Program-made: the position numbers and the translations under genes | The notes under the pieces: model-generated | The model's database searches: none | Told to the model about the DNA's origin: nothing | The model's input: the letters and a program-made list of their open reading frames with translations, nothing else | In this document: in pieces, positions 15,878-24,045 of the stretch | Position numbering within the stretch: position 1 is the first letter of the stretch | Layout of the letters: each line of letters begins with the position of its first letter | Assembly (NCBI RefSeq): GCF_019890635.1 | Contig: NZ_JAIOAB010000038.1 | Span: 1-64,000 of the forward strand | From: Streptomyces sennicomposti | Lineage (GTDB): Bacteria > Actinomycetota > Actinomycetes > Streptomycetales > Streptomycetaceae | Direction: 5' to 3' | Length of the DNA: 64,000 nt

Positions 15878-16360
15878 CTATCGGATGTTCGGGTCGAAGG
15901 TGAAGATCACCAGCGTGCCCAGCAGGATGGTCCACACCGTGGCGGTGTAGAGCAGGCCCTTCAGCCACAGCCGCGTGTTGGCGCGTTCCGCGTAGTCGTT
16001 GATGACGGTACGCAGGCCGTTGCAGCCGTGCAGCATGGCCAGCCACAGCATCAGCAGGTCCCAGACCTGCCACCAGGGGGAGGCCCAGCGGCCGGCGACG
16101 AAGGCGAAGCCGACCTTGGAGACACCGCCGTCCAGCACGAGCTGGATCAGCAGGTGGCCGATGACGAGGACGACCAGTACGACGCCGGACAGCCGCATGA
16201 ACAGCCAGCCGTACATCTCGAAGTTGCCCCGGGTCGACTTCGGGGTCTTCTTGGTGCGCTTGCGGGGGGCCTCGATGAACGGCGCCGGGTTGTCCACGGT
16301 GTAGACGGAGGCGCCCTCGACCGGGCCGATGCCGGAAGCGGGGGATTCAGTGGTGGACAT
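15878..16360 (-). CDS. sdhD: Succinate dehydrogenase hydrophobic membrane anchor subunit
   Basis: A 160-residue anchor with a soluble N-terminal tail of about 45 residues rich in basic amino acids (APRKRTKKTPKSTRG) and three transmembrane helices: LFMRLSGVVLVVLVIGHLL, WQVWDLLMLWLAMLHGCNGL and YTATVWTILLGTLVIFTF. Conserved histidines in VIGHLLIQL and MLHGCNGLR are candidates for haem and quinone contacts. It starts 5 nt after sdhC ends, so the two are translated together. Pairs with SdhC to hold the SdhAB catalytic head on the inner face of the membrane. Confidence 0.92.
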   Translation of the reverse strand: MSTTESPASGIGPVEGASVYTVDNPAPFIEAPRKRTKKTPKSTRGNFEMYGWLFMRLSGVVLVVLVIGHLLIQLVLDGGVSKVGFAFVAGRWASPWWQVWDLLMLWLAMLHGCNGLRTVINDYAERANTRLWLKGLLYTATVWTILLGTLVIFTFDPNIR

Positions 16361-16365
16361 GCGCG

Positions 16366-16746
16366 TCAGCTCCCGAAGACGACTCGAGCGGCGTGGCCGA
16401 GGACGGGGTAGATCGCCCCGATCATGAGCACGACCCAGACGCCTACGACGGTCCAGAGCATCTGCTTCTGGTAGCGGGCGCCCTTGGCCCAGAAGTCGAC
16501 GGCGATGACACGAAGGCCGTTGAGCGCGTGGAAGAGGATGGCGGCGACGAGGCCGTATTCCAGGCACGCGACGATCGGGGTCTTGTACGTGGACACGACC
16601 TTGTCGTAGTCCTCGGGAGACACGCGGACGAGTGCGGTGTCCAGCACGTGGACGAACAGGAAGAAGAAGATGAGGACGCCGGTGACTCGGTGAGCCACCC
16701 AGGACCACATTCCTTCCCGTCCGCGGTACAGCGTTCCAGCCGGCAC
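16366..16746 (-). CDS. sdhC: Succinate dehydrogenase cytochrome b556 subunit
   Basis: First gene of the sdhCDAB operon: 126 residues with three transmembrane helices (VTGVLIFFFLFVHVLDTALV, CLEYGLVAAILFHALNGLRV, VGVWVVLMIGAIYPVLG). The SdhC family opening GTLYRGREGMWSWVAHRVTG includes the arginine-rich cytoplasmic turn, and the His of LFHALNGLR is the usual haem ligand position. The GTG at 16746 has GGAGGG 7-8 nt upstream. The promoter must lie in 16747-16914, ahead of the uraD-like stop codon. Confidence 0.93.
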   Translation of the reverse strand: MPAGTLYRGREGMWSWVAHRVTGVLIFFFLFVHVLDTALVRVSPEDYDKVVSTYKTPIVACLEYGLVAAILFHALNGLRVIAVDFWAKGARYQKQMLWTVVGVWVVLMIGAIYPVLGHAARVVFGS

Positions 16747-16853
16747 GGTAGAACCCTCCGGGAGCGGGGACTAGGGCCGTGCCGCCACGCGTAAGCAAAA
16801 AGGATGCGCACTGTCGGTCGGGCCCGGCCGGGTACGGTCCACCGGCCCCCAGC

Positions 16854-16859
16854 ATCGTA
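16854..16859 (-). promoter_or_regulatory. Possible -10 element (TACGAT) for sdhCDAB
   Basis: On the minus strand TACGAT fits the TANNNT consensus about 110 nt before the sdhC start. No convincing -35 hexamer is seen. An A-rich AGCAAAAAGGA stretch (plus strand) lies nearer the gene. Tentative. Confidence 0.25.
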
Positions 16860-16914
16860 GCGAGGCGCCGCCGCGCTGCTTACAGGGGGCCTGCCTGTGT
16901 GATCAAACTGGCAC

Positions 16915-17502
16915 TCAAAGGTGCACGGACGGGTGAGTGGGCGCGGCTGCGGGGAGGGCGGGCCCGGTGTTCTGCCGGGCGCCGGCGCGTTGTGGCCGGT
17001 CGCGTCCCGCGGCGGGGCCGCCGAGGGGCGCGGCCCCGTGCCCCGTGAGCAACCGGCCCAGCCGTTGCCTGGCGAGGCGGCGGAGTTCGTCCGCCGTCGC
17101 CACCCGCTCGTCCTCCGGATCGTTCGTCAATCGTGACCGGATCGCGGCCAGGACCCGGTCCAGGGTCTCGGCGGGGGCGACGCCGTCGAGGCAGATGACG
17201 AACGTGTGTCCGAATCTGGCCTCGTAGGCCGCCGCTGCCGCGCTCAGGGCCATGGAGGCGGCCGCGTAGGTCCGCGCGGGCAGAGCGGGCAGGTGCTCCG
17301 CCGCCAGCGCCTCCGTCAGATCCTCCGGGCCCAGGTCGTAGGCCGCCTCGTCCGCCGCCGCCAGGAGGGCGGGCAGATCCGGGTAGGGGCGGTGGGCGGT
17401 GAGGCGGTGGGCCCAGCGGGTGCTGTGCAGGCAGGTCAGGAGGGAGCGGCGGGCCTCGTCGGGCGGGGCGGTGTTGAAGTGCTCCAGGGTCTGCGCGGGC
17501 AG
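16915..17502 (-). CDS. uraD: OHCU decarboxylase-like protein with apparent CTG start
   Basis: The minus-strand frame encodes a protein like 2-oxo-4-hydroxy-4-carboxy-5-ureidoimidazoline decarboxylase, a late step of uric acid breakdown to allantoin: LEHFNTAPPDEARRSLL, LHSTRWAHRL, then YEARFGHTFVICLDG and RLTNDPEDERV, ending with the helix DELRRLARQRLGRLL. Between the in-frame TAA and this homology there is no ATG, GTG or TTG; the first ATG (17253) is internal. CTG 17502-17500 has GAGGA six nt upstream and fits the family N-terminus, so it is chosen. The HPxIG segment holding the catalytic His in canonical enzymes is not recognisable (AAEHLPALP stands there), and the last 40 or so residues are an unconserved tail. 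A non-enzymatic role or decay is possible. Confidence 0.7.
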   Translation of the reverse strand: MPAQTLEHFNTAPPDEARRSLLTCLHSTRWAHRLTAHRPYPDLPALLAAADEAAYDLGPEDLTEALAAEHLPALPARTYAAASMALSAAAAAYEARFGHTFVICLDGVAPAETLDRVLAAIRSRLTNDPEDERVATADELRRLARQRLGRLLTGHGAAPLGGPAAGRDRPQRAGARQNTGPALPAAAPTHPSVHL

Positions 17503-17689
17503 CGTGGGTCCTCGGCTGGGATGGGCGCGCCCGGGAAGGGCGTTCCGTGGGTGTCGGCGGGGGGTGCGGGGGAGAGCTGTGCGGTTACGTTATCGGGAAT
17601 GATCATGACGTGTCCGCCGCATTCCCGGATTTCACCCGGACGGCCGAGTTTGGGAACGTCCAGTGGACGCCGCCCCTCCGCACAGGCCT

Positions 17690-17695
17690 TAGGTT
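17690..17695 (+). promoter_or_regulatory. Possible -10 element placing the hexosaminidase on a leaderless transcript
   Basis: TAGGTT lies six nt before the GTG at 17702, so transcription from it would start at or next to the start codon. There is no good ribosome site before that GTG, which fits a leaderless mRNA, common in Streptomyces. No clear -35 is present. Confidence 0.3.
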
Positions 17696-17701
17696 GGCGG
17701 A

Positions 17702-19324
17702 GTGAGTCAGCACAGGCGGCGCCGGTCTCCGGCGCGAAAGCCGCGGCGCGGGCGCGTCCTGGCCGGGGCGTTAGTGGTCACGGCCGGGCTCGGCGCCGGC
17801 CTCGGGGTGTGGGCCTTCGGCGGCGACGGGTCCCCGGCGGGACCGGCGCGCAGCGCCCCCGAGGCCCCCTCGTCCCCGGCCTCGGCGAGTCCGACCCGTA
17901 CCTACCCCCTCTCCCAGGCGCCGCGCACCGTCCCGGCCGTGCGCGCGCACACCGCCGCCCGCGGCCCCGGCTGGCGGCCGGCCCGCGGCGAGCGGGTCGT
18001 GGTGACCGACGCGTCCCTGGCCGACGAGGGCCGGCTGACGGCGGGCGAGCTGGGCCTGACGTACGCGGGCGAGCAGCAGGACACCCGCCCCGGCGACGTA
18101 CGGCTGACCCTGGGCGGCGAGGGCGGCCCCGAGTCGTACACCCTGACCGTGCGCGGCGGCGGCGTCACGATCAGCGGCCCCACGGACGCGGGCGTCTTCT
18201 ACGGCACCCGCACCCTCAAGCAGGAGGTGCACGGCGGCGGGACCGCGCCCGAGGGCGTGGTGGAGGACGCGCCGGCCAAACCGCGCCGCGGCTTCACGCT
18301 GGACATCGCCCGCAAGCCGTTCACGGCCGACTGGATCGAGGACCGAATACGGGAACTGGGCGACCTCAAGTACAACGAGCTGGGGCTGCACTTCTCCGAC
18401 GACCAGTCCTTCCGCATCCAGTCCGACACCCACCCCGAGATCGTCTCCGCGAACCACCTCACCAAGGCGCAGGTCAAGCGCATCGTGGACCTCGCCGCCG
18501 GCCGGCACATCACCGTCGTGCCGGAGATCGACTCGCCCGGCCACCTGGGCGCGGTCATCGCCGCCCACCCCGACCTCCAGCTGCGCAACGCGCAGGGCGT
18601 GGCCACCAAGGGCGCCGTGGACATCTCCGAACCGGCGGCGGCCGGGATCGTGGACGACCTGCTGAACGAGTTCGCGGACGTCTTCCCCGGCGGCTACTGG
18701 AACCTCGGCGGCGACGAGTACCAGGCGCTGACCGTGCGCGACCCCGAGGCGTCCTACCCGCAGCTGGCCGCCGCCGCGCGCGAGGCCTACGGCTCCGGCG
18801 GCACCGTCGCCGACCTCACCACCGGCTGGCTGAACGACCGCGCCGCCACCGTCCGGAAGCACGAACGCGCCCCGCGCGCCTGGAACGACGGCTTCTTCCG
18901 GAACACCTCCGTCCAGCCGGGCCGGGACATCGAGGTCGCGTACTGGACGGGCAAGGAGATCGGCGCCCGGCAGCCGGACGCCTATCTGAGCGCGGGCCGC
19001 AAGGTGATCAACTACAACGACGAGTTCCTGTACTACGTCCTCGGCGAGCCGCAGACCTTCGTCTACCCGACCGGCCAGCGCATCTACGAGCAGTGGACCC
19101 CGCGGGTGCTGCGCGGCACGGAGGCGGTCCCCGCCCGCTACGACGCGCAGATCCTCGGCGGCTCCTTCGCGGTCTGGTGCGACCTGGCGAACGCGCAGAC
19201 CCAGGACCAGGTGGCCGCGGGCATCCGGATGCCGCTGCGGGCGACGGCGCAGAAGCTGTGGGACTCCCGGAAACCGGCCCTGTCCTGGCCGGACTTCAAG
19301 GCCCTGGCAGGCCGCCTGGGCTGA
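17702..19324 (+). CDS. Secreted/anchored beta-N-acetylhexosaminidase (GH20)
   Basis: A 540-residue glycoside hydrolase 20. After a basic N-terminus and one hydrophobic segment (VLAGALVVTAGLGAGLGVWAF) and a Pro/Ser/Ala-rich linker comes a GH20b domain (residues about 95-190) and the TIM barrel starting RRGFTLDIARKPF. The catalytic Asp-Glu pair is in WNLGGDEYQ; the preceding barrel motif PEIDSPGHLGAV is also typical. Such enzymes remove terminal GlcNAc/GalNAc from chitin oligomers or glycoconjugates by substrate-assisted catalysis. The signal region lacks an obvious cleavage site, so it may stay membrane-bound. It is divergent from uraD. Confidence 0.9.
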   Translation: MSQHRRRRSPARKPRRGRVLAGALVVTAGLGAGLGVWAFGGDGSPAGPARSAPEAPSSPASASPTRTYPLSQAPRTVPAVRAHTAARGPGWRPARGERVVVTDASLADEGRLTAGELGLTYAGEQQDTRPGDVRLTLGGEGGPESYTLTVRGGGVTISGPTDAGVFYGTRTLKQEVHGGGTAPEGVVEDAPAKPRRGFTLDIARKPFTADWIEDRIRELGDLKYNELGLHFSDDQSFRIQSDTHPEIVSANHLTKAQVKRIVDLAAGRHITVVPEIDSPGHLGAVIAAHPDLQLRNAQGVATKGAVDISEPAAAGIVDDLLNEFADVFPGGYWNLGGDEYQALTVRDPEASYPQLAAAAREAYGSGGTVADLTTGWLNDRAATVRKHERAPRAWNDGFFRNTSVQPGRDIEVAYWTGKEIGARQPDAYLSAGRKVINYNDEFLYYVLGEPQTFVYPTGQRIYEQWTPRVLRGTEAVPARYDAQILGGSFAVWCDLANAQTQDQVAAGIRMPLRATAQKLWDSRKPALSWPDFKALAGRLG

Positions 19325-19559
19325 CCCGGGGCCGCGAGCGCGGCGACCGCTTCCCCGACGCGCGGGCCACCCGGCCCGCGCGTCGTCCTGTGCCCGGCCG
19401 TCGGCCGCCGCGCCGGTCCGGCGCGCGGTTGGCCGGAATCTTTCTCCCGCCGCACCCTCGACTGGGTGTGATCGGCGTGTGACACTACGGGGCGGCCGCG
19501 CGTGCGGCACTGGTGACCGCGGCCCTCGCAGCGGCCGGGGCCCTGGCGGGGAGGCGTGC

Positions 19560-20165
19560 ATGAGCCTGGTGGAACTGATCGCGCGGGCCGACGAGCGGAG
19601 CCTGGCCGCGAGCGGACTGGCTTGTTTGGATCGGTGCGTTCCGCTGCTCGGCGGCGACGACGAGGTGCTGCGCCCGCTGTGGGGCGCCCTGGCGGGCGGG
19701 GCCCGCGACGGCGGGTCCCGCGACGGATCCGGCGACGGGTCCGGCGACGGCTGGGCCGGCCGTCTGGAGCGGGTGCGCGCCGTGCTCGCGGCGGCCGGGC
19801 CGGACGGGGCCGCCGAGGACGAGGCCGCGCTGCTGGCCCGCCGGATGCTCGGCTCGGCCCCGGCCGCCCCGTCCGCCGCCGGGGTGCGCGAGTGGGCCGA
19901 CGTCTGCTCGGTCGCCTCCCTGCGCATCCACCGGCTCCTCGACCCGGCCGAGGACCCCGCCCCGGTCGACTCCCGGCGCGAGGGCCGCACGGACGGCATG
20001 TCCCCGCTGGTCGCGGCGGAGCTGCGCCGCCAGATCGCCGTCCTGGAACTCCTCGCCGCCCCCGGCCCCGCGGACGCCGGACTGAGCCGGGCCCTCGCCG
20101 TCTCCACCGAGGGCCGCCGCGTCCTGCGCGCGGTGGTCTCCCGCCGGGCACGCGGCCGGGTGTGA
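19560..20165 (+). CDS. Conserved hypothetical protein (201 aa)
   Basis: ATG 19560 follows GGGGAGG by 5-6 nt and opens a frame beginning MSLVELIARADERSLAASGLACLDRCVPLL. The protein is helix-rich, with an Asp/Gly/Ser repeat (DGGSRDGSGDGSGDGW, about residues 51-66) and leucine-rich helices near VAAELRRQIAVLELLAA. It has no signal peptide or membrane segment and no motif I can name. It lies in a same-strand run of three genes leading to the ECF sigma gene and may be part of that regulon, though spacers of 100-190 nt separate them. Confidence 0.7.
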   Translation: MSLVELIARADERSLAASGLACLDRCVPLLGGDDEVLRPLWGALAGGARDGGSRDGSGDGSGDGWAGRLERVRAVLAAAGPDGAAEDEAALLARRMLGSAPAAPSAAGVREWADVCSVASLRIHRLLDPAEDPAPVDSRREGRTDGMSPLVAAELRRQIAVLELLAAPGPADAGLSRALAVSTEGRRVLRAVVSRRARGRV

Positions 20166-20356
20166 GGCGCGCCCCGCGCGGCGGGCGCGGACGGCGGCCG
20201 GCCGACGCGCGGCCGGTGTGACCGCGGCGTGCCCGCGCCCCCGTACCGCGACGATCCTGTGTGCGTCCTGCGGGCATGGTGGGCGGGTCCTGGGCGGGTC
20301 GCCGAAAGCGGCCGGAACCGTGTGACGCGACGGGCCCGTACAGCGCTCACCCCTAT

Positions 20357-20764
20357 GTGACAGCGCAGCAAGTGACGAACCGGCAGCAGACCAGGCCGCA
20401 CGCCGCCGCCCGCCCGGCGCGCTGGGCGGCGGACACCGTGGCGGCGATGCGCGAGGGCGCGCGGCTGCGCCTGGACTACTCGGCGCGCAGCCTGTGGCGG
20501 GTGGACCGGGTGATCGAGGAGATACGCCGCGAACGCACGCCGTACGCCGCCGTGGAGAGCGCTCTGCGCGGCTTCGGCGCGTACGCCGGCGAGGTGATCG
20601 TCCGCGAGGGCGGCGCCCAGTGGTGGGCGACCGGCGGCGAGCACTGGGTGCGCACCGCGGACGGACGGTTCTGGGACCCCATCGACGAGGCCCGGCGCTG
20701 CTTCGGCGGCCACGGATCGCTGCGGCTGCTGTGCCGGGAGGCGCTCGGCCCGGGCCGCGGCTGA
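20357..20764 (+). CDS. Conserved hypothetical protein (135 aa)
   Basis: A soluble protein with a central conserved-looking core: WAADTVAAMREGARLRLDYSA, VDRVIEEIRRERTPY, AAVESALRGFGAYAGEVIVR, then a beta-rich end with QWWATGGEHWVRTADGRFWDPI. The layout resembles small immunity/regulatory folds but no family is certain. GTG 20357 is preferred because MTAQQVTNRQQ begins where low-complexity ends; in-frame GTG 20261 and ATG 20276 would add up to 32 residues. No good ribosome site supports any of them. It stands just upstream of the ECF sigma gene. Confidence 0.6.
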   Translation: MTAQQVTNRQQTRPHAAARPARWAADTVAAMREGARLRLDYSARSLWRVDRVIEEIRRERTPYAAVESALRGFGAYAGEVIVREGGAQWWATGGEHWVRTADGRFWDPIDEARRCFGGHGSLRLLCREALGPGRG

Positions 20765-20890
20765 CCGGCCGGGGCGGCCCCGCGAACTGTGACACTTCCG
20801 CCGGCCGTGGCGCTGATCGCCTTGGGGGCGTGCGCACGCCGGGCACCCGGCCGCGCCCACGCGAGGACTCGCTACGGACGAGGACGGTTC

Positions 20891-21487
20891 TTGGGCCAGG
20901 GAGGGGACGCCCGCCGCGCGCAGGCGTACGACGCCGAACTCGGCGCGGCCGTCGCGCGGGCCAAGGACGGCGACGAGGCCGCCTTCGCGGTGGCCTACCG
21001 GCTCGTCCACCCCGGCCTGCTGGCCTATCTGCGCACCCTCGTCGGCGACGACGCCGAGGATGTGGCCGCCGACGCCTGGCTGGAGACGGCACGCGACCTG
21101 GGGCGCTTCCAGGGCGACGGGGCGGGCTTCCGCGGCTGGACGGCGACCATCGCGCGGCACCGGGCGCTGGACCATCTGCGCCGCCGGCGCTCCCGGCCGC
21201 GCGGCGCGGCGCTGGAACCGGAGGAACTGGAGCTGCCCGGCCCGGACAGCACCCACGACCAGGCCATGGAGGCCATCACCACCGAACGCGCCCTCGCCCT
21301 GGTCCGCCGGCTGCCCCGCGACCAGGCGGAGGCCGTGCTGCTGCGGGTCGTCGTGGGCCTGGACGGCCCGTCCGCGGCCCGCGTCCTCGGCAAACGGCCG
21401 GGCGCGGTCCGCACCGCCGCCCACCGGGGCCTCAGACGACTGGCCGAGCACCTCGCCGCCGACGCGGAGCGGGAGGAGCACGAGTAG
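20891..21487 (+). CDS. ECF-type RNA polymerase sigma factor
   Basis: A 198-residue extracytoplasmic-function sigma factor with only regions 2 and 4. Region 2: AFAVAYRLVHPGLLAYLRTLVGDDAEDVAADAWLE, then FRGWTATIARHRALDHLRRRR. Region 4: ALVRRLPRDQAEAVLLRVVV followed by the helix-turn-helix SAARVLGKRPGAVRTAAHRGLRRLAE. TTG 20891 with GAGG seven nt upstream is chosen; GTG 20789 would add an Arg-rich, non-conserved stretch. It is a close paralogue of the sigma gene at 28593, but no anti-sigma gene follows; instead a MITE and a damaged gene do. Target promoters are unknown. Confidence 0.88.
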   Translation: MGQGGDARRAQAYDAELGAAVARAKDGDEAAFAVAYRLVHPGLLAYLRTLVGDDAEDVAADAWLETARDLGRFQGDGAGFRGWTATIARHRALDHLRRRRSRPRGAALEPEELELPGPDSTHDQAMEAITTERALALVRRLPRDQAEAVLLRVVVGLDGPSAARVLGKRPGAVRTAAHRGLRRLAEHLAADAEREEHE

Positions 21488-21535
21488 CGATCAGGGCACC
21501 GAGTCGCCCGAACGGAACCGAACCTTTCAATCCTG

Positions 21536-21744
21536 CTAGGCCGTGTCGTCAAATTCCCGCCGTCCGCCCGGAGGGCGCGCTCTGCGGCGTCAGGTGCGTG
21601 CTCTGGGGGTCCCCCCTGCTCGGAGAGCTTGGGGGAGTGCCGGATCCTGACCCTCGTACTGGACGTACTCGGGTCTGGGTCCGGTGCGGCGAGAGTGCGT
21701 GCATGGCGTCGCAGAGCAGGCGGGAATTTGACGACACGGCCTAG
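21536..21744. mobile_element. 209-bp MITE with 22-bp terminal inverted repeats and CTAG target duplication
   Basis: The segment 21540-21561 is the exact reverse complement of 21719-21740. Both ends are flanked by CTAG (21536-21539 and 21741-21744), a palindromic 4-bp target site duplication fitting the YTAR preference of IS5-group elements. The 157 bp between the repeats cannot encode a transposase and contain a further hairpin (GGGGGTCCCCC region, 21607-21617). This is a non-autonomous element that would need an IS5-like transposase in trans. It has inserted at the 3' end of the minus-strand gene that starts at 22239. Confidence 0.85.
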
Positions 21745-22239
21745 GGGCCGTAGCGGCCCTGAGGAAGGCCACCTGCTCGGCGGTGGTCGAGGAGGAGACG
21801 CGGTGTACGTCACCGGCCCGTCCGCCGCCCCGTCGCCTCGGGGCCCGGCCCACCAGAAGACGGACACCTGGGAGCCCGACTGGCAGTGCTGGGCGCAGGC
21901 TGGGGCGTTCGGGTCCGGGACGTCCTCCAGCCGCACGCCGCGCGCGGCCAACAGCCGCTCCACTTTCTGGAAGCGCGGACGGCGGTCGAAGCGGCCGTAG
22001 CGCCCGCGGATCACCCCGTTGACGACGGAGCCGCCCGAGGCCGCGAGCCGGTGCACCTGGAGGGTGAAGCGACGCCCCCGCCACGGGTGGTCGCGCGACT
22101 CGCGCTCCCAGACGAACTCGACCATGCCGTAGTCGCGCCACATGGTCCGGCCATCCGGGCGGTTTTCGGCGAAGTCGGGACCGAGGATGGCGGTGACCTC
22201 GTCGGGGCCGTCCGCGGACCCGGCACCGAGCACGGTCAC
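21745..22239 (-). pseudogene. Frameshifted hypothetical gene cut at its 3' end by the MITE
   Basis: From GTG 22239 the frame reads MTVLGAGSADGPDEVTAILG, WRDYGMVEFVWERESRDHPW, FTLQVHRLAASGGSVVNGV, RPRFQKVERLLAARGV, a coherent soluble protein typical of small Streptomyces hypotheticals that resemble immunity proteins. After ADGPV the good coding sense moves to another frame (DVHRVSSSTTAEQVAFLRAA), as if one G were missing near 21800. Neither frame has a stop before the MITE at 21744, and the first frame then runs on, without sense, antisense to the sigma gene. A broken gene is the simplest reading; a sequencing indel could explain the shift but not the insertion. Confidence 0.5.
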
Positions 22240-22325
22240 GTGGAGTTGGACCGGATTCCGGAACCGTGGAAGATGTCGAAGTAGAGTTAGACGAAAAGTG
22301 TCACAGTGGATATGGCGGAGGTCGC

Positions 22326-23831
22326 GTGACGAAGAGCCTGCTGGTCAAGCCGGACGACGTGGTCGACCGGGACAGGGAGTGGGAGCTGCTCGCCGACTTC
22401 CTCATCGATCCCGATCCGGCGATGCGGCTCGGCATCGTGTCGGGGCGGCGGCGGTACGGGAAGTCGTACCTTCTGCAAGCCCTGTCCGAGCAGGTCGGCG
22501 GCCTGTACGTCACAGCGGTCCGGGAGGAAGGGCGGCTGCCCGCGATCCAGCGGTTCAGTGATGCGGTCGCCGCCCACGCCGGCCTGCGGCCGGGGAGCCT
22601 GCGGCTGACCGACTGGCGTGATGTCCTGTCCAGTGCTCTGGATGTGACCACCCGTTCCTCCCTGCCGCTGCTGGTGATCGACGAGTTGCCGTATCTGCTC
22701 CAGCACTCACCCGAAATCCCTGGGCTGCTGCAACAGCTCTACGACGAACGCCAGCGGGGCACCCGGCCCGGTGCCGGGCCGGGGCCGCGGCTGATTCTCT
22801 GCGGCTCCGCGATGAGCGTCATGCACGAACTGCTCTCGGGGACCAAGCCGCTCCGGGGGCGAGCCGTGGTCGATCTACGGCTGGGAGCCTTCGACTACCG
22901 TGCGAGCCGGGCCTTCTGGCAGATCGCCGACCCGCTGACCGCGCTGAAGGTGCACGCGGTCCTGGGCGGTGCTCCCGGCTACCGGCCGGTGGCCGGCCGG
23001 CCACATCCGGACGACGGCTTCGACACCTGGCTCACTCGGACGCTGCTCGACCCAGGGCGGGCCGTGTACTCGCGTACCGAGACCGAGTACCTGCTGCGCG
23101 AGGACCCGAGGATCACCCAGCACACGCTGTACTACGACATCCTCACCGCGATCGCGCAGGGTGCCACCACGCCCAGCAAGATCGGTGCCGCTCTGGAGCG
23201 CCCGCGCAACGCCGTCGCCCATCCGCTCGGAGTGCTGGAATCCACCGGCTACATTCGACGGGAACAGGACCTCCTGCGCGCCAGGCACCCCGTCATCACG
23301 CTCGCCGATCCCGTCATCCGCTTCAACCAGCTCATCACCCTCCCGCAGGCCGCCGCGGTGGAGCAGGGCTTCGCCGAGCAGGTATGGCAACAGGCCGGTC
23401 CGACTTTCCACTCCAAGATCCTCGGACCCCACTTCGAAGACCTGGCCCGCGACTTCACCCGCAGTTATGCCCACACCCTGCTGCCCGGTGGACTGCCCGG
23501 CCCGGTCGGTACCACCGAGGTCGCCGACCAGGCCGCCCGGACGAAGCACGAGGTCGATGTCATCGCCCTGGCCGCCGGCGAGCGCCCGCAGGCTCCCCGC
23601 GCCAGGATCGCGCTGCTGGGTGAGGCCAAGGCGACCGCAGCCCGCCGGGGGACCGGTGACCTGGAGCGCCTGGAACGCATCCGTGCTCTGCTGGCGGATC
23701 AGGGGTACGACACCGCTGCCACCACTCTGGCCCTGTACTCACTGCACGGCTTCTACCCCGACCTGATCGACCTGGCCCGACATCGCGACGACCTTCTCCT
23801 GGTCGATCTGCCCACTCTGTACGGCGGCTGA
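22326..23831 (+). CDS. ATPase with DUF234-type C-terminal domain (archaeal ATPase_2-like)
   Basis: A 501-residue STAND-like AAA+ ATPase. The P-loop is SGRRRYGKSYLL (about residues 39-50) and Walker B is LLVIDELPYLL; the arginine-rich GRRRxGK form and ELPYL are hallmarks of the archaeal ATPase/AAA_14 family. A winged-helix region follows (AIAQGATTPSKIGAALERPRNAV, LGVLESTGYIRRE). The C-terminal DUF234 part contains EVDVIAL and, after a gap, LLGEAKAT, the D and ExK of a PD-(D/E)XK nuclease fold. GTG 22326 has GGAGG upstream. Cellular role is not established; location next to a Gabija-like pair and a MITE suggests a defence or mobile-element function. Confidence 0.8.
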   Translation: MTKSLLVKPDDVVDRDREWELLADFLIDPDPAMRLGIVSGRRRYGKSYLLQALSEQVGGLYVTAVREEGRLPAIQRFSDAVAAHAGLRPGSLRLTDWRDVLSSALDVTTRSSLPLLVIDELPYLLQHSPEIPGLLQQLYDERQRGTRPGAGPGPRLILCGSAMSVMHELLSGTKPLRGRAVVDLRLGAFDYRASRAFWQIADPLTALKVHAVLGGAPGYRPVAGRPHPDDGFDTWLTRTLLDPGRAVYSRTETEYLLREDPRITQHTLYYDILTAIAQGATTPSKIGAALERPRNAVAHPLGVLESTGYIRREQDLLRARHPVITLADPVIRFNQLITLPQAAAVEQGFAEQVWQQAGPTFHSKILGPHFEDLARDFTRSYAHTLLPGGLPGPVGTTEVADQAARTKHEVDVIALAAGERPQAPRARIALLGEAKATAARRGTGDLERLERIRALLADQGYDTAATTLALYSLHGFYPDLIDLARHRDDLLLVDLPTLYGG

Positions 23832-24045
23832 CATCACGCCGACGCGAAGGACCTCGACCACGGCGCGGGTCAGGCCAGGAGAGCGCGTCCCAGGACCCAG
23901 CTCCCGGAGTGTGGAGGCGAGCGGGCTGGTAACCCTCGGACGAGTTAGCGAAGTCCGCAGGGCATGCGGATCAGTGCGGGGAGATGTTCATGGCCAGACC
24001 TCCCCATGCGCCCGCGCATCGGCTCGTAGACCTTTTCCGTCGCTT

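Noticed and set aside
17771..21481. A 1236-codon open frame on the minus strand
   Set aside because: It is antisense to the GH20, hypothetical and sigma genes, has Arg/Gly/Ala-rich meaningless sequence and arises from high GC, which removes stop codons.
21025..22239. A 404-codon gene including the hypothetical N-terminus
   Set aside because: After 21800 the frame runs through the MITE and antisense to the sigma gene with no protein-like pattern; the gene is treated as broken instead.
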